Part shown: one piece after another, positions 42,039-52,430 of the stretch
How the letters are laid out: the number at the start of each line of letters is the position of its first letter
Position numbering within the stretch: position 1 is the first letter of the stretch
NCBI RefSeq assembly: GCF_020176955.2
Contig: NZ_JAIUCZ020000003.1
Location: 434,001-498,000, forward strand
Length of the DNA: 64,000 nt
Direction: 5' to 3'
Source of the DNA: Nocardia sp. alder85J
Lineage (GTDB): Bacteria > Actinomycetota > Actinomycetes > Mycobacteriales > Mycobacteriaceae
The notes under the pieces: model-generated
The model's input: the letters and a program-made list of their open reading frames with translations, nothing else
Database searches by the model: none
What the model was told of the DNA's origin: nothing
Translations under genes and position numbers: made by a program

Positions 42039-43724
42039 GTGACCGGTGGCGAGGATGGAACCGAGGAACCGCCCGCGTTCGTGCGGCGTGCGCCGTGGGA
42101 GCGACTGCCCGCCGCGCGGCCGTCCGCCGCGGTCGTCACCGAATTTCCGGTCATCCGCCCACTGCCGACGGTGCCCGGCGCCGAACCGGACGGTGAGGTG
42201 ATCGACTGGTCCGCGTGGGTGCGGGCGGGCGAGGGCAATCCCACCGGCGGCGGCGCCGCCCGCTGGGGAGTGCGGATCGCGGTGGCCGGATGTGCTCTGG
42301 CCCTGCTCACCGCCAGCGGGCTGAGCTGGTACTTCCTGCGATCCGCCGACGACGGCTTCAACCGGGTGGCGGCGCTGGACGTGAACTCTTCCGACATCGT
42401 GGACCCGCTGGGACAGCTCGGCGACGAGAACTATCTGATCGTCGGCACCGATTCACGGGCCGGCGCCAACGGGCAGATCGGCGCCGGCACCACCGACGAC
42501 GCCGACGGCGCCCGCTCCGACACCGTGATGCTGGTGAACATCCCGGCGAGCCGGCAGCGGGCGGTGGTGGTGTCGTTCCCGCGCGACCTGGATGTCGCCC
42601 GGCCCGCCTGCGAGTCCTGGAACAACGAGAAGGCCGTCTATACCGGGCAGACCTATTACGCGGCCAACGGCGAGAAACTCAACGGGGTGTACGCGCTCGG
42701 CGGTCCGAAATGTCTCACCAAGGTGATCCAGAAACTGTCCGGGCTGAAGATCAATCATTTCGTCGGGATGGATTTCACCGGATTCCAGGCGATGGTCGAC
42801 ACCATCGGCGGCGTCGAGGTCTGCGCGACCCGGCCGGTCGTCGACGGGCAGCTCGGCACCGTGCTGACCACCGCGGGACGGCAGGTCATCGACGGCTCCA
42901 CCGCCCTGGACTATGTGCGGGCCCGGCACGTGTACGGCGAACAGCGCAGTGACTACGACCGGATCGCCCGGCAGCAGCGTTTCCTGTCGTCGCTGTTGCG
43001 CTCGGCGATGTCGAACCGGGTGCTGTTCGATCCGGCCCGGCTGCACGGCCTGGTGGAGGCGTTCACCGGGCACGCCTTCATGGACAACGTGAGCACCGGC
43101 GATCTGTTCACCCTGGGCCGGTCGCTGCAACAGCTGGAGGCCGGATCGGTCACCTTCGTGACCCTGCCGACCGGCGGCACCACCACCTACGGCAACGAGA
43201 TCCCCCGTGACGCCGACATCAAGGCCCTGTTCCGGGCGATCATCGACGACGATCCGCTGCCCGGCGAGGTCAAGTCCCCGGCGGTCGGCGTCCCGGCGGC
43301 GCCGATACGCTACACCGCCGTCGACCCGGCGACCGTACAGGTGCAGGTGTCCAACGCCTCCGGCATCCCCGGCCTGGCCACCGGGGCCGCGCCGAAGCTG
43401 TCCGCGCAGGGCTTCCAGCTGGCCGGGGTGGGCAACCTCGCCGACGGCGGCGGTTCCGGCACCCGCGTGCGGTACTCGGCCGGGCACGAGGCGGAGGCGG
43501 CCACCGTCGCCGCCGCCCTGCCCGGCGCCGCCCTGGAACCGGCCGCGGGGCTGGGCACGGTGGTCGAGGTCGCGCTGGGGTCGGATTTCACCGGTACCGT
43601 CCAGCCGCCGCCGGCGCCGGGCAGCCTGCTCCCGGAGGCCACCGAGGTCGCCGCGGTGGCCGCGCCGCTGACCCTCCCGGCCGATCTGGAACATCGCAAT
43701 GCCGCCGACGACATCTGCAAATAG
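42039..43724 (+). CDS. LytR-CpsA-Psr (LCP) family protein
   Basis: A 561-residue cell-envelope ligase of the LCP family, which attaches arabinogalactan or other polymers to peptidoglycan. One transmembrane helix sits at ~78-98 after a cytoplasmic tail. The LCP domain (~125-330) has YLIVGTDSRAG, ARSDTVMLVNIPASRQRAVV, SFPRDLDV, GVYALGGPKCL, VGMDFTGFQAMVDTIGGVEV and LDYVRARH. The C-terminal LytR_C domain (~430-520) has VQVSNASGIPGLATGAAPKL. The start is GTG with GAGG upstream. Confidence 0.9.
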   Translation: MTGGEDGTEEPPAFVRRAPWERLPAARPSAAVVTEFPVIRPLPTVPGAEPDGEVIDWSAWVRAGEGNPTGGGAARWGVRIAVAGCALALLTASGLSWYFLRSADDGFNRVAALDVNSSDIVDPLGQLGDENYLIVGTDSRAGANGQIGAGTTDDADGARSDTVMLVNIPASRQRAVVVSFPRDLDVARPACESWNNEKAVYTGQTYYAANGEKLNGVYALGGPKCLTKVIQKLSGLKINHFVGMDFTGFQAMVDTIGGVEVCATRPVVDGQLGTVLTTAGRQVIDGSTALDYVRARHVYGEQRSDYDRIARQQRFLSSLLRSAMSNRVLFDPARLHGLVEAFTGHAFMDNVSTGDLFTLGRSLQQLEAGSVTFVTLPTGGTTTYGNEIPRDADIKALFRAIIDDDPLPGEVKSPAVGVPAAPIRYTAVDPATVQVQVSNASGIPGLATGAAPKLSAQGFQLAGVGNLADGGGSGTRVRYSAGHEAEAATVAAALPGAALEPAAGLGTVVEVALGSDFTGTVQPPPAPGSLLPEATEVAAVAAPLTLPADLEHRNAADDICK

Positions 43725-43825
43725 GCCCCCGATCAGCAGGAAATCGTCCCGCTAGCATCGGGCAACACCGGCGGTTCACCCATTGTTGGTGACCCGGTCA
43801 GGGCTCCCAACTAGTGTTCTTTTTC

Positions 43826-44497
43826 ATGCGTGTCATCTACAACGAACAAATGGCGGACCTCGCCGGCCTCCTGGGCGAGATGGCCGGCCTGGCGGGGTCG
43901 GCGATGGAGCGCGCCACCCAGGCACTGCTACAGGCGGATCTGCACCTGGCCGAACAGGTCATCTCCGAATCGGATCGCATCACGGAGATGAACACGCTCG
44001 CGGAGGAGAAAGCCTTCGCGCTGCTGGCCCTGCAGGCCCCCGTGGCCGGTGATCTGCGCCAGGTGGTCAGCACGATCCAGATCGTGGCCGATGTCAACCG
44101 GATGGGCGCGCTGTCGCTGCACGTCGCCAAGGTGGCCCGGCGCCGGCACCCGAACCACGCCCTGCCCGAGGCCGTCAACGGCTACTTCGCCGAGATGGGC
44201 CGGGTCGCGGTGAGCATGGCCGCCGCGGCGAAGCAGGTCCTGGAGACCCGGGATCCGGAGCGCGCGGCCGAACTCAGCAGTGAAGACGACGCGATGGACG
44301 ACCTGCACCGCCACCTGTTCACCCTGCTGATGGACCGGGAGTGGAAGCACGGCGTCGCCGCCGCGGTCGACGTGACCCTGCTCGGCCGCTACTACGAGCG
44401 GTTCGCCGACCATGCGGTCGAGATCGGCCGCCGAGTGGTCTTCCTGGTGACGGGTGTGCTGCCCGCGGATCCGGATGCGGAGATCGAGCAGATCTGA
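43826..44497 (+). CDS. phoU: Phosphate transport regulator PhoU (PhoY2-like)
   Basis: A 223-residue PhoU-family protein of two three-helix repeats, each with an acidic metal-binding face ([60 protein letters not shown]). It modulates the phosphate two-component system according to Pst activity. ATG 43826 ([12 protein letters not shown]) matches the start of M. tuberculosis PhoY2. It is convergent with pstB across a strong terminator. Confidence 0.93.
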   Translation: MRVIYNEQMADLAGLLGEMAGLAGSAMERATQALLQADLHLAEQVISESDRITEMNTLAEEKAFALLALQAPVAGDLRQVVSTIQIVADVNRMGALSLHVAKVARRRHPNHALPEAVNGYFAEMGRVAVSMAAAAKQVLETRDPERAAELSSEDDAMDDLHRHLFTLLMDREWKHGVAAAVDVTLLGRYYERFADHAVEIGRRVVFLVTGVLPADPDAEIEQI

Positions 44498-44536
44498 TCC
44501 GGCGGGAATCCGCGCGAGAGCAGACCGGCACGCGAC

Positions 44537-44566
44537 CAAGGGCCCCGGAGAAATCCGGGGCCCTTG
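44537..44566. terminator. Bidirectional terminator, phoU/pstB
   Basis: CAAGGGCCCCGGA (44537-44549), loop GAAA, TCCGGGGCCCTTG (44554-44566): a perfect 13-bp stem with a stable GNRA tetraloop between the convergent phoU and pstB genes. Confidence 0.85.
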
Positions 44567-44617
44567 TGGTGTTCCGCGTTGACCGGCCGGCTCAGCCGAC
44601 ACGATGACCGGCCGGCT

Positions 44618-45394
44618 CTAGCCGAAGCGGCCGGAGATGTAGTCCTCGGTCTCCTTGCGCGACGGGTTGGAGAAGATCTTCTCCGTCTCATCGATCTCGA
44701 TGAGCTTGCCCGGCTTGCCCTGGGCCTCCAGGTTGAAGAACGCCGTCTGATCACTCACCCGCGCCGCCTGCTGCATGTTGTGCGTGACGATGACGATGGT
44801 GAATTCCTTCTTCAGCTCGGCGATCAGGTCCTCGATCGCCAGCGTGGAGATCGGGTCCAGCGCCGAACACGGCTCGTCCATCAGCAGCACGTCGGGCGAG
44901 ACCGCGATGGCCCGCGCGATGCACAACCGCTGCTGCTGACCACCGGACAGGCCGCCGCCCGGCTTGTCCAGCCGGTCCTTGACCTCGTTCCAGAGGTTGG
45001 CGCCGCGCAGCGAGCGCTCGGCGACCTCGTCGAGTTCCTTCTTGCCGCGCACGCCCTGCAGCTTCAGCCCGGCCACCACGTTGTCGCGAATCGACATGGT
45101 GGGGAACGGGTTCGGCCGCTGGAACACCATGCCGATGGTGCGGCGCACGCCGACCGGATCGACGGTGGCGCCGTAGATGTCCTCGCCGTCGAGCAGCACC
45201 GCACCCTCGACCCGCGCGCTCGGGGTCACCTCGTGCATGCGGTTCAGCGAACGCAGCACGGTCGACTTACCGCAACCGGACGGACCGATGAAGGCGGTGA
45301 CGCTGCGCGGCAGCACGGTCAGCGACACACCGGCGACGGCGTGGAACTTCCCGTAGTAGATGTTCAGATCTTTGACATCGATCCGCTTGGCCAT
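44618..45394 (-). CDS. pstB: Phosphate ABC transporter ATPase PstB
   Basis: A 258-residue ATPase of the high-affinity phosphate importer. Walker A is [19 protein letters not shown], the Q-loop is [15 protein letters not shown], the ABC signature is [16 protein letters not shown], Walker B is [13 protein letters not shown] and the switch is [13 protein letters not shown]. The sequence RPNPFP is characteristic of PstB. It is the last gene of the pstSCAB operon. Confidence 0.96.
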   Translation of the reverse strand: MAKRIDVKDLNIYYGKFHAVAGVSLTVLPRSVTAFIGPSGCGKSTVLRSLNRMHEVTPSARVEGAVLLDGEDIYGATVDPVGVRRTIGMVFQRPNPFPTMSIRDNVVAGLKLQGVRGKKELDEVAERSLRGANLWNEVKDRLDKPGGGLSGGQQQRLCIARAIAVSPDVLLMDEPCSALDPISTLAIEDLIAELKKEFTIVIVTHNMQQAARVSDQTAFFNLEAQGKPGKLIEIDETEKIFSNPSRKETEDYISGRFG

Positions 45395-45413
45395 GGTGAA
45401 TTCCGTTCCGCCT

Positions 45414-46313
45414 CTATCGGTTCCGCGTGAGCAGCTTGTTCGCCGCCGCCGCGGCGAGGTACAGCAGCCCGATGAGCAGGATCAGCGTCAGCGCCGCACC
45501 CCACACCCGGGCCCGGCCGGCGGGCTCCGGGTTGGCCAGCTCCTGGTAGATCAGCAGCGGCAGCGAGGCCATGTTGCCGTTGAAGATGTCGAAGTTGATC
45601 GACTTCGAGTAGCCGACCAGCACCAGCACCGGCGCGGTCTCGCCCATGACGCGGGCCAGAGCCAGCAGCATGCCGCTGATCATGCCGGGTGCCGCGGTCG
45701 GCACGACGATCCGCAGGATCGTCTTCCACTTGGGGATGCCGAGCGCGTAGGACGCCTCGCGTAGTTCGTCGGGCACCAGCTTCAGCATTTCCTCGGTGCT
45801 GCGCACCACCACGGGCAGCATCAGCAGCACCAGCGCCAGCGACACCGCGAACGCGCTCTGCGGGAAGCCGAAGGTCGCGATCCAGAGGGCGAACACGAAC
45901 AGCGCGGCGACGATCGACGGCACACCGGCGAGGATGTCGACCATGAAGGTGGTGACCTTGGCCAGCCAGCCCCGGCCGTACTCCACCAGGAAGATCGCGG
46001 CCAGGATGCCCAGCGGCACCGCGATCACCGCGGCCATCGCCGACTGCACGATGGTGCCGTAGATGGCGTGGTAGACACCGCCGCCGTACTGCTCGGGCAG
46101 GACGCCGCGCTGCGACTTGGTCCACCAGCCGTTGCGGGTGGCCGCGTGCAGGCCCTTCTGGAGGACCAGGATCAGCACCCAGCCCAGCGGAACCAGCGCG
46201 ATGGCGAAGCACAGCCACATGACCCCGGTGGCGAGGTTGTTGCGCAGCTTGCGGGCCGCGCTCACATCCCGGAAGGTCGGCGCCTTGATCGGGCGGTCCA
46301 GAGTCGTGGTCAT
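45414..46313 (-). CDS. pstA: Phosphate ABC transporter permease PstA
   Basis: A 299-residue inner-membrane permease with about six helices. The permease EAA-like loop is [20 protein letters not shown], and [15 protein letters not shown] is typical of PstA. Its ATG overlaps the pstC stop by one base, and pstB follows after 19 bp, so pstC, pstA and pstB are transcribed together. Confidence 0.95.
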   Translation of the reverse strand: MTTTLDRPIKAPTFRDVSAARKLRNNLATGVMWLCFAIALVPLGWVLILVLQKGLHAATRNGWWTKSQRGVLPEQYGGGVYHAIYGTIVQSAMAAVIAVPLGILAAIFLVEYGRGWLAKVTTFMVDILAGVPSIVAALFVFALWIATFGFPQSAFAVSLALVLLMLPVVVRSTEEMLKLVPDELREASYALGIPKWKTILRIVVPTAAPGMISGMLLALARVMGETAPVLVLVGYSKSINFDIFNGNMASLPLLIYQELANPEPAGRARVWGAALTLILLIGLLYLAAAAANKLLTRNR

Positions 46314-47374
46314 CAGCCGTTCACCTTCCCACCGGCCGCGACCCGGGCCAGCGCGTTGACGACGAAGGTCAGCGCGAACAGCACGAAGCCGGCGGCGATG
46401 TAGGCGCCGGTGGGCAGCGCCTGACTGAATTCGGAAGCGGCCGAGGCGATCTTCGAGGCGAAGGTGTAGCCGCCGTCGAACAGCGACCAGTGCCCGGCCT
46501 TGGCCGCGGTGTGCAGCACGATCAGCACCGCGATAGTCTCACCGAGGGCGCGACCGAGGCCCAGCATGGACCCGGCGATCACACCGCTGCGGCCGTACGG
46601 CAGCACGGTCATCCGCACCACCTCCCACTTGGTGGCGCCGAGCGCCTGCGCGGCCTCGATGTGCGCGCGAGGGGTCAGATTGAACACCTCGCGGCTGACC
46701 GAGGTGATGATCGGCAGGATCATCACGGCGAGCACGATGCCGGCGGTGAAGATCGTGCCACCGCCGGCCACCGAGACATTGCCCTTGTCGAACAGGAAGA
46801 ACCAGCTCAGGTTGTCGTTCAGGAACTGCTCCACCGGAGCCAGCTTCTGGGACAGGACCAGAATTCCCCACAGACCGAACACGATCGAAGGCACCGCCGC
46901 CAGCAGATCCACCAGCATGGCGAACGGCCGGGCGAGCGCTTTCGGCGCGTACTGGGTCAGGAACAATGCGATCCCGACACCGAGCGGCACCGCGATCACC
47001 AATGCCATGAGCGAACTGAGCAGGGTCACCGCGAACAGGTCGCGGATACCGAAGCGCAGATTGTTCGCGTCACGGACATTGAATTCCGTGCTGGCGAAGA
47101 AATTCGCCTTGTTGGCCGCCACCGACGGCACCGCACGGATCAACAGGAACAAAGCGATCAGCGCGATCATCGCGACGATCGTCGCGCCCGCGGCCGTGGC
47201 CAGCGAGCGGAACGCGAATTCCGCGTTCTTGCTGTGCATGCGTCCGGTGCGTGCCTTGAGCGGACTCGAGGCTCCCGGTGTGGTGTCGAGGGACATGGTG
47301 GCAGCTTCTTCGCCCGCCCGCGGGGCAGTCCCGGAGGACTGTCCCGCGGGGGCGACTTCGTCGTGCACGGTCAT
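46313..47374 (-). CDS. pstC: Phosphate ABC transporter permease PstC
   Basis: A 353-residue permease. A ~50-residue hydrophilic N-terminus precedes about six helices, starting at [20 protein letters not shown]. The EAA loop is [20 protein letters not shown], and [17 protein letters not shown] is typical of PstC. ATG 47374 (TVHDEVAP) is used because the open frame before it offers only TTG. It starts 12 bp after the pstS stop. Confidence 0.95.
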   Translation of the reverse strand: MTVHDEVAPAGQSSGTAPRAGEEAATMSLDTTPGASSPLKARTGRMHSKNAEFAFRSLATAAGATIVAMIALIALFLLIRAVPSVAANKANFFASTEFNVRDANNLRFGIRDLFAVTLLSSLMALVIAVPLGVGIALFLTQYAPKALARPFAMLVDLLAAVPSIVFGLWGILVLSQKLAPVEQFLNDNLSWFFLFDKGNVSVAGGGTIFTAGIVLAVMILPIITSVSREVFNLTPRAHIEAAQALGATKWEVVRMTVLPYGRSGVIAGSMLGLGRALGETIAVLIVLHTAAKAGHWSLFDGGYTFASKIASAASEFSQALPTGAYIAAGFVLFALTFVVNALARVAAGGKVNG

Positions 47375-47386
47375 GGGGAGGCGCAA

Positions 47387-48505
47387 TCAGTTGATGGCGT
47401 TGATAGCGGTGGTGAGCTTGGTCTTGAACGCGTCCGGCAGCGGGATGTACCCGGCCTGGTCCAGACCGGCCTGGCCGTTACCGACCGCGGAGGTCAGGAA
47501 CGCCTTGACGGCCTTGGCGGTGTTCGCATCGGCGTACTTCGAGCAGACGACCTCGTAGGTGGCCAGCATGATCGGGTACGCGCCGGCCTGGGTCGGCTTG
47601 TAGAAGGAGCTGGTGTCCAGCACCAGGTCGTTACCGGTGCCCTTGACCTGCACGCCGGAGACGGCCTTCTGCGCGGAGTCGATGGTCAGCTCGACCGGGG
47701 TCGGGCCCGCGGAGGTGACGACCGACGCGATGTTCAGGCTCTGCGACTTGGCGAAGGACCACTCGTTGTAGGTGATGGAACCCTTGGTGGCCTTGATGAT
47801 CGCCGAGGTGCCCTCGTTGCCCTTGGCGCCCTCACCGGCGCCACCCGCGAACGCCTTGCCCGCGCCCTTGCCCCAGGCGCCGTTCGACGCCGAGTCCAGG
47901 TACAGCTGGAAGTTGTCGGTGGTGCCCGAGTCGTCGCTGCGGTAGATCACGTGGATCGCGTCGCCCGGCAGGGTGACGCCGGAGTTCAGCGCCTTGATGG
48001 CCGGGTCGTCCCACTTGGTGATGCTGCCGTTGAAGATCTTGGCGGCGGTCGGGCCGTCCAGGGTCAGCTTGGTGACGTCACCCAGGTTGAAGGTGATGGC
48101 GATGGGGCCGAAGACGGTCGGCAGATCCCAGGCGTCGGACGCGCAACGGGCCTTGGCCTTGTCCGGCTCCTGGTTCTTCGGGTTCAGCGGCGAGTCGGTG
48201 CCACCGAAGTCGGTCTGGCCACCGATGAACTCGTTCACACCGGCGCCGGAGCCGCTGGAGGTGTAGTCCAGGCTGTAGCCGTCGCAGTTCTGCTGATAGG
48301 CGGCGACGAAGCGGTCCATGGCGTTCTTCTGTGCCGAGGAACCGCTGGCCTTCAGGGCCTTCTTGCCACCGCAGTCGACCGCGGTCTTGGCGACGCTGGT
48401 GCCGGACGACGAGCTGGAATTGTCGTCGCTGCCACAGGCCGAGAGAGTCAGGGCACCGGCCGCAGCCAGCACACCGAGGAGAGCGCTCGTGCGCTTGAGA
48501 TTCAC
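47387..48505 (-). CDS. pstS: Phosphate-binding lipoprotein PstS
   Basis: A 372-residue periplasmic-type phosphate receptor. It has lipobox LSAC (Cys24) and a Ser-rich linker. Phosphate-binding loops are [51 protein letters not shown] and [20 protein letters not shown]. The GTG start has GGAGGA directly upstream. It is first in pstSCAB, with a PHO box about 150 bp upstream. Confidence 0.96.
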   Translation of the reverse strand: MNLKRTSALLGVLAAAGALTLSACGSDDNSSSSSGTSVAKTAVDCGGKKALKASGSSAQKNAMDRFVAAYQQNCDGYSLDYTSSGSGAGVNEFIGGQTDFGGTDSPLNPKNQEPDKAKARCASDAWDLPTVFGPIAITFNLGDVTKLTLDGPTAAKIFNGSITKWDDPAIKALNSGVTLPGDAIHVIYRSDDSGTTDNFQLYLDSASNGAWGKGAGKAFAGGAGEGAKGNEGTSAIIKATKGSITYNEWSFAKSQSLNIASVVTSAGPTPVELTIDSAQKAVSGVQVKGTGNDLVLDTSSFYKPTQAGAYPIMLATYEVVCSKYADANTAKAVKAFLTSAVGNGQAGLDQAGYIPLPDAFKTKLTTAINAIN

Positions 48506-48810
48506 CTAGTCCTCCGGGAATCGTGTCGTACACGCCCGATCCCTCAACGATCGGGCGGGCGTGTGGTGAGCGACTCACAGGGAACTCGCCGCACCGGGCA
48601 GCGATGCGCTGCCCACAAGTAACGTAGGGTGGGACGGTTGACAGCGGGACCTGGGTCAATGAACGGAGGGTGAACAACCCGGCGCGATTACGGGTCCGGT
48701 CTGTGAGATTTGCCCCAATGTAACCCGCACCTCGAGCGATCGCCGCTCTCCGGACCACAAGAGATGTTCCACGCCGCGGCCGCTACCCTCCGGACCGCCG
48801 TCGGGACCTG
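48506..48810. promoter_or_regulatory. pstS upstream region
   Basis: About 300 bp between the divergently placed pstS promoter and the end of mshD. It contains the PHO box at 48658-48675 and an inverted repeat, CGATC..TGAGGGATCG-like, around 48536-48556. No gene is seen. Confidence 0.45.
48658..48675 (-). promoter_or_regulatory. PHO box (PhoP/RegX3-type)
   Basis: On the minus strand GTTCACC, CTCC, GTTCATT: two direct 7-mers spaced by 4 bp, 11 bp from start to start. This is the actinobacterial PHO-box geometry bound by PhoP or RegX3. It lies about 150 bp upstream of pstS and implies induction under phosphate limitation. Confidence 0.75.
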
Positions 48811-49755
48811 CTAGGCCGCTGCGTAGGCGGCGTCGACGTGGGCCACCTCGAACCCCAGCCGGGTGTAGGTGTGCACGGCCGCGATGTTGTCGGCCTCGGT
48901 ATAGAGCAGTACTTCGCCCTTTTCGCGTGCACGCAGGTAATGCAGGCCCGCCAGGGTGAGCAGCCGGCCCAGCCCACGCCCCTGAGCGGCCGGATCGACG
49001 GCCACCACGTAGACCTCACCCACCGACCGTTCCGTATCGGTCGCCGGATGCACCTTGGTCCAATGGAAGCCCAGCATCCGATCCGGCCGCGCCGGATCGA
49101 CGGCGACGAACAGCCCGGCCGGGTCGAACCAGGACGACTCACGCCGCGCGGTGACATCCGCCGCGGTCCAGCCGCCCTGCTCCGGATGCCAGTCGAAGGC
49201 CGCGCCGTTGACCCGCAGCAGCTCCGCGTCGTCACCCGGCCCGGCGTACGTGCGCAGTTCGATCCCGTCGGGAATCCGCAGCTCCGGTAGCTCACCGGTT
49301 GCGAGACTGCGGCGCATCTGCCACAGCTCGCGGGCCACCCGCAGGCCGAGCCGACCGGCCACCGCCTTCGCGGGCGCGAGATTGCCGTGTGCCCAGACCC
49401 GGGCGTCGGGACCGCCGGCCGCCAGCGCCGCCGCCACGAGGGCCGCGCCGAGGCCCCTGCCACGCTGTCTGGGGTCCACCACGACCTCAGCCATGGCCGG
49501 ATGCCCACCGTGCGCGGCCACCAGATTGGCATAGCCCGCCACCGCCTCGTCGCGGCGCGCGACCAGATGTCGGGCCGATGATGGCGAGGTGAACGAGAGT
49601 GTCACTTGTTCGGACAAGGGGTCGACACCGTCGGCCGCGGCCGCGCGATCGAAGACCTCGCGCACCCGGCCGGCAACCTCGGGCGTGAGCGCGTCGGTCC
49701 AGTCGTGCGGACCCGGCGTCGTCTCCGGCCGGGCCGCCGCCCCGGATCCGGTCAC
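48811..49755 (-). CDS. mshD: Mycothiol synthase MshD
   Basis: A 314-residue enzyme that acetylates the cysteinyl amine of Cys-GlcN-inositol, the last step of mycothiol synthesis. It has two GNAT domains: the N-terminal half has [19 protein letters not shown], and the catalytic C-terminal half has [40 protein letters not shown] and FHWTKVH. GTG 49755 is chosen because it overlaps the glnR stop in a GTGA arrangement, implying translational coupling. Confidence 0.93.
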   Translation of the reverse strand: MTGSGAAARPETTPGPHDWTDALTPEVAGRVREVFDRAAAADGVDPLSEQVTLSFTSPSSARHLVARRDEAVAGYANLVAAHGGHPAMAEVVVDPRQRGRGLGAALVAAALAAGGPDARVWAHGNLAPAKAVAGRLGLRVARELWQMRRSLATGELPELRIPDGIELRTYAGPGDDAELLRVNGAAFDWHPEQGGWTAADVTARRESSWFDPAGLFVAVDPARPDRMLGFHWTKVHPATDTERSVGEVYVVAVDPAAQGRGLGRLLTLAGLHYLRAREKGEVLLYTEADNIAAVHTYTRLGFEVAHVDAAYAAA

Positions 49756-50522
49756 GACAGCGATCCGTTGGCGGGGGTCAGCTGTGAGTCGTCGGTGCCG
49801 CCCTCGACGTCGTCGTCGGCGAAGGTGGTGACCGCTTCGCCCTTGCTGGTGGTGCGGGCCGGTCGGACGGCCTTGTAACCCACGTTGCGGACGGTGCCGA
49901 TCAGCGATTCGTACTCGGTGCCGAGCTTGGCGCGCAGTCGGCGGACGTGCACGTCGACGGTCCGGGTGCCGCCGAAGAAGTCGTACCCCCATACCTCCTG
50001 CAGCAGCTGGGCCCTGGTGAACACCCGGCCGGCGTGCTGGGCGAGGTACTTCAGCAGCTCGAATTCCTTGTAAGTGAGGTCGAGCGGACGACCGCGCAGC
50101 CGGGCGGTGTAGGTGCCCTCGTCGATCACGAGCTCACCCAGCGTGATCTTGCCGGTGTTCTCCGGGCTCGCGGCGCCGCCGTTGCGCGCCACCAGCAGGC
50201 GCAACCGGGCGTCCAGTTCGGCCGGCCCGGTACCGGGTAACAGGATGTCGTCGAGACCCCAGTCCGCGTTGACCGCCACCAGACCACCCTCGGTCAGCAC
50301 TGCCACCACGGGTACCGACGAACCGGTACTCCCGAGCAATCGGCACAGACCGCGGGCGGCGGCCAGATCGGTGCGGGCATCGACCAGCGCGACGTCCGCG
50401 GTACCGGCCTCGAGCAGCGAAGCGACCTCGGTAGGCGCCGGCCGGACGTTGTGCGGCAGCAACGCCAGCGAAGGCAACACCGACTCCGGATTCGGATCGG
50501 ATGTCAGCAGGAGCAGCTCCAC
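49752..50522 (-). CDS. glnR: Nitrogen regulator GlnR (OmpR-type)
   Basis: A 256-residue orphan response regulator controlling nitrogen assimilation genes. The receiver-like domain (~1-120) is atypical and keeps [10 protein letters not shown] but lacks a full acidic pocket. The winged-helix domain (~135-225) has [47 protein letters not shown] and [15 protein letters not shown] ~30-residue Asp/Thr-rich tail follows. The start is GTG. mshD overlaps its end. Confidence 0.92.
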   Translation of the reverse strand: MELLLLTSDPNPESVLPSLALLPHNVRPAPTEVASLLEAGTADVALVDARTDLAAARGLCRLLGSTGSSVPVVAVLTEGGLVAVNADWGLDDILLPGTGPAELDARLRLLVARNGGAASPENTGKITLGELVIDEGTYTARLRGRPLDLTYKEFELLKYLAQHAGRVFTRAQLLQEVWGYDFFGGTRTVDVHVRRLRAKLGTEYESLIGTVRNVGYKAVRPARTTSKGEAVTTFADDDVEGGTDDSQLTPANGSLS

Positions 50523-50712
50523 TCAGCTCTCCTCCCTATCTGGCATGTCCGCGGCAACCTCGGTGTCCGTCGCGAATCCATGCAAGTCTGCACAGGTAAT
50601 TCGTGCCTACATTAGCGCGTCCATCCCGTTCACCACGCATTCCGGGCAACCAACCCAGTTCGGAGCCACATACCCGGAGGCCCGGGCACGCCACAACAGA
50701 TATCGTGCCTAC

Positions 50713-51672
50713 ATGGGTAACTCCCCGGGAAACTCCGCTCCGAGCGGCACACACGCGGCGTCGGCGGCCGACGGCGGCCGACGGCGCGGGGAAGCGGGGC
50801 GTCGCGGAATCATCGTGCGCCGGGCGATCGGCGCCGTGGTCGTGCTGGCCGCGCTGGCGGTCGTCGCGGACTTCACGGTGGCCGCCTATTCCGAATACCG
50901 GGTGTCGCGCTCGCTGCGCGCCGGCGCCCAGCTGTCCGCCGATCCCGAGGTCACCATCCACGGCTTCCCGTTCCTGGTGCAGGCCGTGCGCGGGACCTAC
51001 CGCACGGTGGACATCCGCGCCCGCGCGGTCCGGCCGGACATTCCGGGGGAGATCGTGGTGGAGGCGACGCTGAGCCGGGCGCACGTACCGCCCGGCGATC
51101 TGGCCGATGTCCATCTGCGGTCGGTGCCGGTGGACGAGGTGGAGGGACGGATGCGCATCGAGCCGGTGGAACTGGGCCGGCTGTTCCGCATCCCCGACCT
51201 CTCGGTCTCGCTGAAACCGGCCGACAAGGACCAGACCGACGACGGCTCGGCGGGCGCCGCCAACAGCGACGGCAGCGATGCCGCGGGCAACTCCGCCGAT
51301 TCGCCGACGAGCACCACCAGTAAGCTGATATTGACCGGCACCATCCTGACCGGCATCGAGCCGCGCACCACCCAGCGGGTGAGCGTGCAGGCGGATCTCC
51401 TCCTCGACGGGGACCAGGTGCGCATCATCGCCACCGATCTCTACAAGGAGAAGGAGAAGGACTCCGCCACCACCACCATCTCGACGCCGGTCATCGAGGG
51501 CCCGTTGCTGGACAAGTCGGTGGTCCTGAGCCGGTTCACCCGCACCATCGACACCCGCGATCTGCCGTTCGGTGTTCACCCGAACAAGGTGAAGACCGAA
51601 TACGGCGGCATCGTCGTGGAAGGTAAAGGTGAGGACATGACGATCGATATGGACAGGTTCGCGAGACCATGA
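50713..51672 (+). CDS. lmeA: LmeA-family phospholipid-binding protein (DUF2993)
   Basis: A 319-residue envelope protein. A basic cytoplasmic start is followed by a transmembrane helix (~36-58) and a DUF2993 domain (SLRAGAQLSADPEVTIHGFP, FLVQAVRGTYRTVDIRARAV). In mycobacteria LmeA (Rv0817c) binds phosphatidylinositides and supports lipomannan elongation. A Ser/Asp/Gly-rich insert (~175-200) is unusual. ATG 50713 is chosen because it precedes the anchor. Its TGA overlaps the thioredoxin gene by 4 bp (ATGA). Confidence 0.85.
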   Translation: MGNSPGNSAPSGTHAASAADGGRRRGEAGRRGIIVRRAIGAVVVLAALAVVADFTVAAYSEYRVSRSLRAGAQLSADPEVTIHGFPFLVQAVRGTYRTVDIRARAVRPDIPGEIVVEATLSRAHVPPGDLADVHLRSVPVDEVEGRMRIEPVELGRLFRIPDLSVSLKPADKDQTDDGSAGAANSDGSDAAGNSADSPTSTTSKLILTGTILTGIEPRTTQRVSVQADLLLDGDQVRIIATDLYKEKEKDSATTTISTPVIEGPLLDKSVVLSRFTRTIDTRDLPFGVHPNKVKTEYGGIVVEGKGEDMTIDMDRFARP

Positions 51673-52127
51673 CGGCTTTGATCATTCTGGTGGTCGTCCT
51701 GCTGGCCGGACTGGCCGCCGGGCTGATCCTGCGGAACCGGGAGGGCCGGGCCCGCGAGACCCCCGGCAGGAATCTCACGGCCGACGACGCGGGTGTCCGC
51801 GCCGGACTGCTGGCCGCCGCGGGCGTCACCGTGGAGGCGCCGGTGATCCTGCACTTCTCCGCCGAGTGGTGCGGCCCGTGCGCGGCCGTGCGGCGGGTGG
51901 TGGCCGGGGTGGCCACCGAACTGGCCGACAGCCCGCAGCCCCCGCGCGACATCGAGATCGATATCGACGACCAGCCAGCGCTGGCGCGGGAACTGAACGT
52001 GCTGTCGCTGCCCACCACCTTCGTCTTCGACGCCGACGGGCGCGAGCGGTTCCGCATCTCGGGAGTACCGCGAGCAGCCGACCTGCACAGCGCGGTCCGC
52101 CCGCTGACCGTGCCTCAGGTCGCCTGA
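51669..52127 (+). CDS. Thioredoxin-family protein, membrane-anchored
   Basis: A 152-residue thioredoxin-fold protein with an N-terminal transmembrane helix (residues ~2-23). The active site is FSAEWCGPCAAVRRV (WCGPC), followed by ELNVLSLPTTFVFDADGRE with the cis-proline (SLPTT). It is probably anchored with its redox domain on one side of the membrane. It corresponds to Rv0816c (ThiX). It overlaps lmeA by 4 bp and is translationally coupled. Confidence 0.9.
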   Translation: MTALIILVVVLLAGLAAGLILRNREGRARETPGRNLTADDAGVRAGLLAAAGVTVEAPVILHFSAEWCGPCAAVRRVVAGVATELADSPQPPRDIEIDIDDQPALARELNVLSLPTTFVFDADGRERFRISGVPRAADLHSAVRPLTVPQVA

Positions 52128-52219
52128 AGCCCGCTCGTTCATGATCGGACCAGCGGGTTCGTGACAAAGTTCCGTACCCCGGGTCCAATTCCCCCCGAGA
52201 AGCAGGTAAACTCCTCCTC

Positions 52220-52306
52220 GTGCATACCCGCCGAGAGCTGATGCTCACCCGACGCCGCACAGTTGATCTGTGTCGGCTCGGCGGTTGTTGCTGCCTGTGC
52301 CGCTAG
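52220..52306 (+). CDS. Cysteine-rich leader peptide
   Basis: A 28-residue frame starting with GTG. Its last part reads CRLGGCCCLCR, five cysteines in the final eleven residues, four of them in GGCCCLC. TAAACT (52207-52212) lies exactly 7 nt before the GTG, so it is probably leaderless. Leaderless poly-cysteine short ORFs that act as cysteine-responsive attenuators are established in mycobacteria. Here it precedes a sulfur-metabolism operon (DUF4395, sulfurtransferase, sseC). Confidence 0.82.
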   Translation: MHTRRELMLTRRRTVDLCRLGGCCCLCR

Positions 52307-52342
52307 CCGGTCGGCCCTTCGTCTTCCCCTGTTGCCGACCGG
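52307..52342 (+). terminator. Attenuator hairpin of the Cys leader
   Basis: CCGGTCGGC (52307-52315) begins immediately after the leader stop codon and pairs perfectly with GCCGACCGG (52334-52342). TTGTGTTCTT follows, giving an intrinsic-terminator shape. GTCGGC inside the leader frame (52272-52277) can pair with GCCGAC (52334-52339) instead, a possible antiterminator. Confidence 0.65.
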
Positions 52343-52430
52343 TTGTGTTCTTCGCCGCGTGGACGAATCACGTACCGATGCCCGGTATCCGGAGAAAACT
52401 GGCCTACTTCCCAGCGCAGGAGCTTGCACC

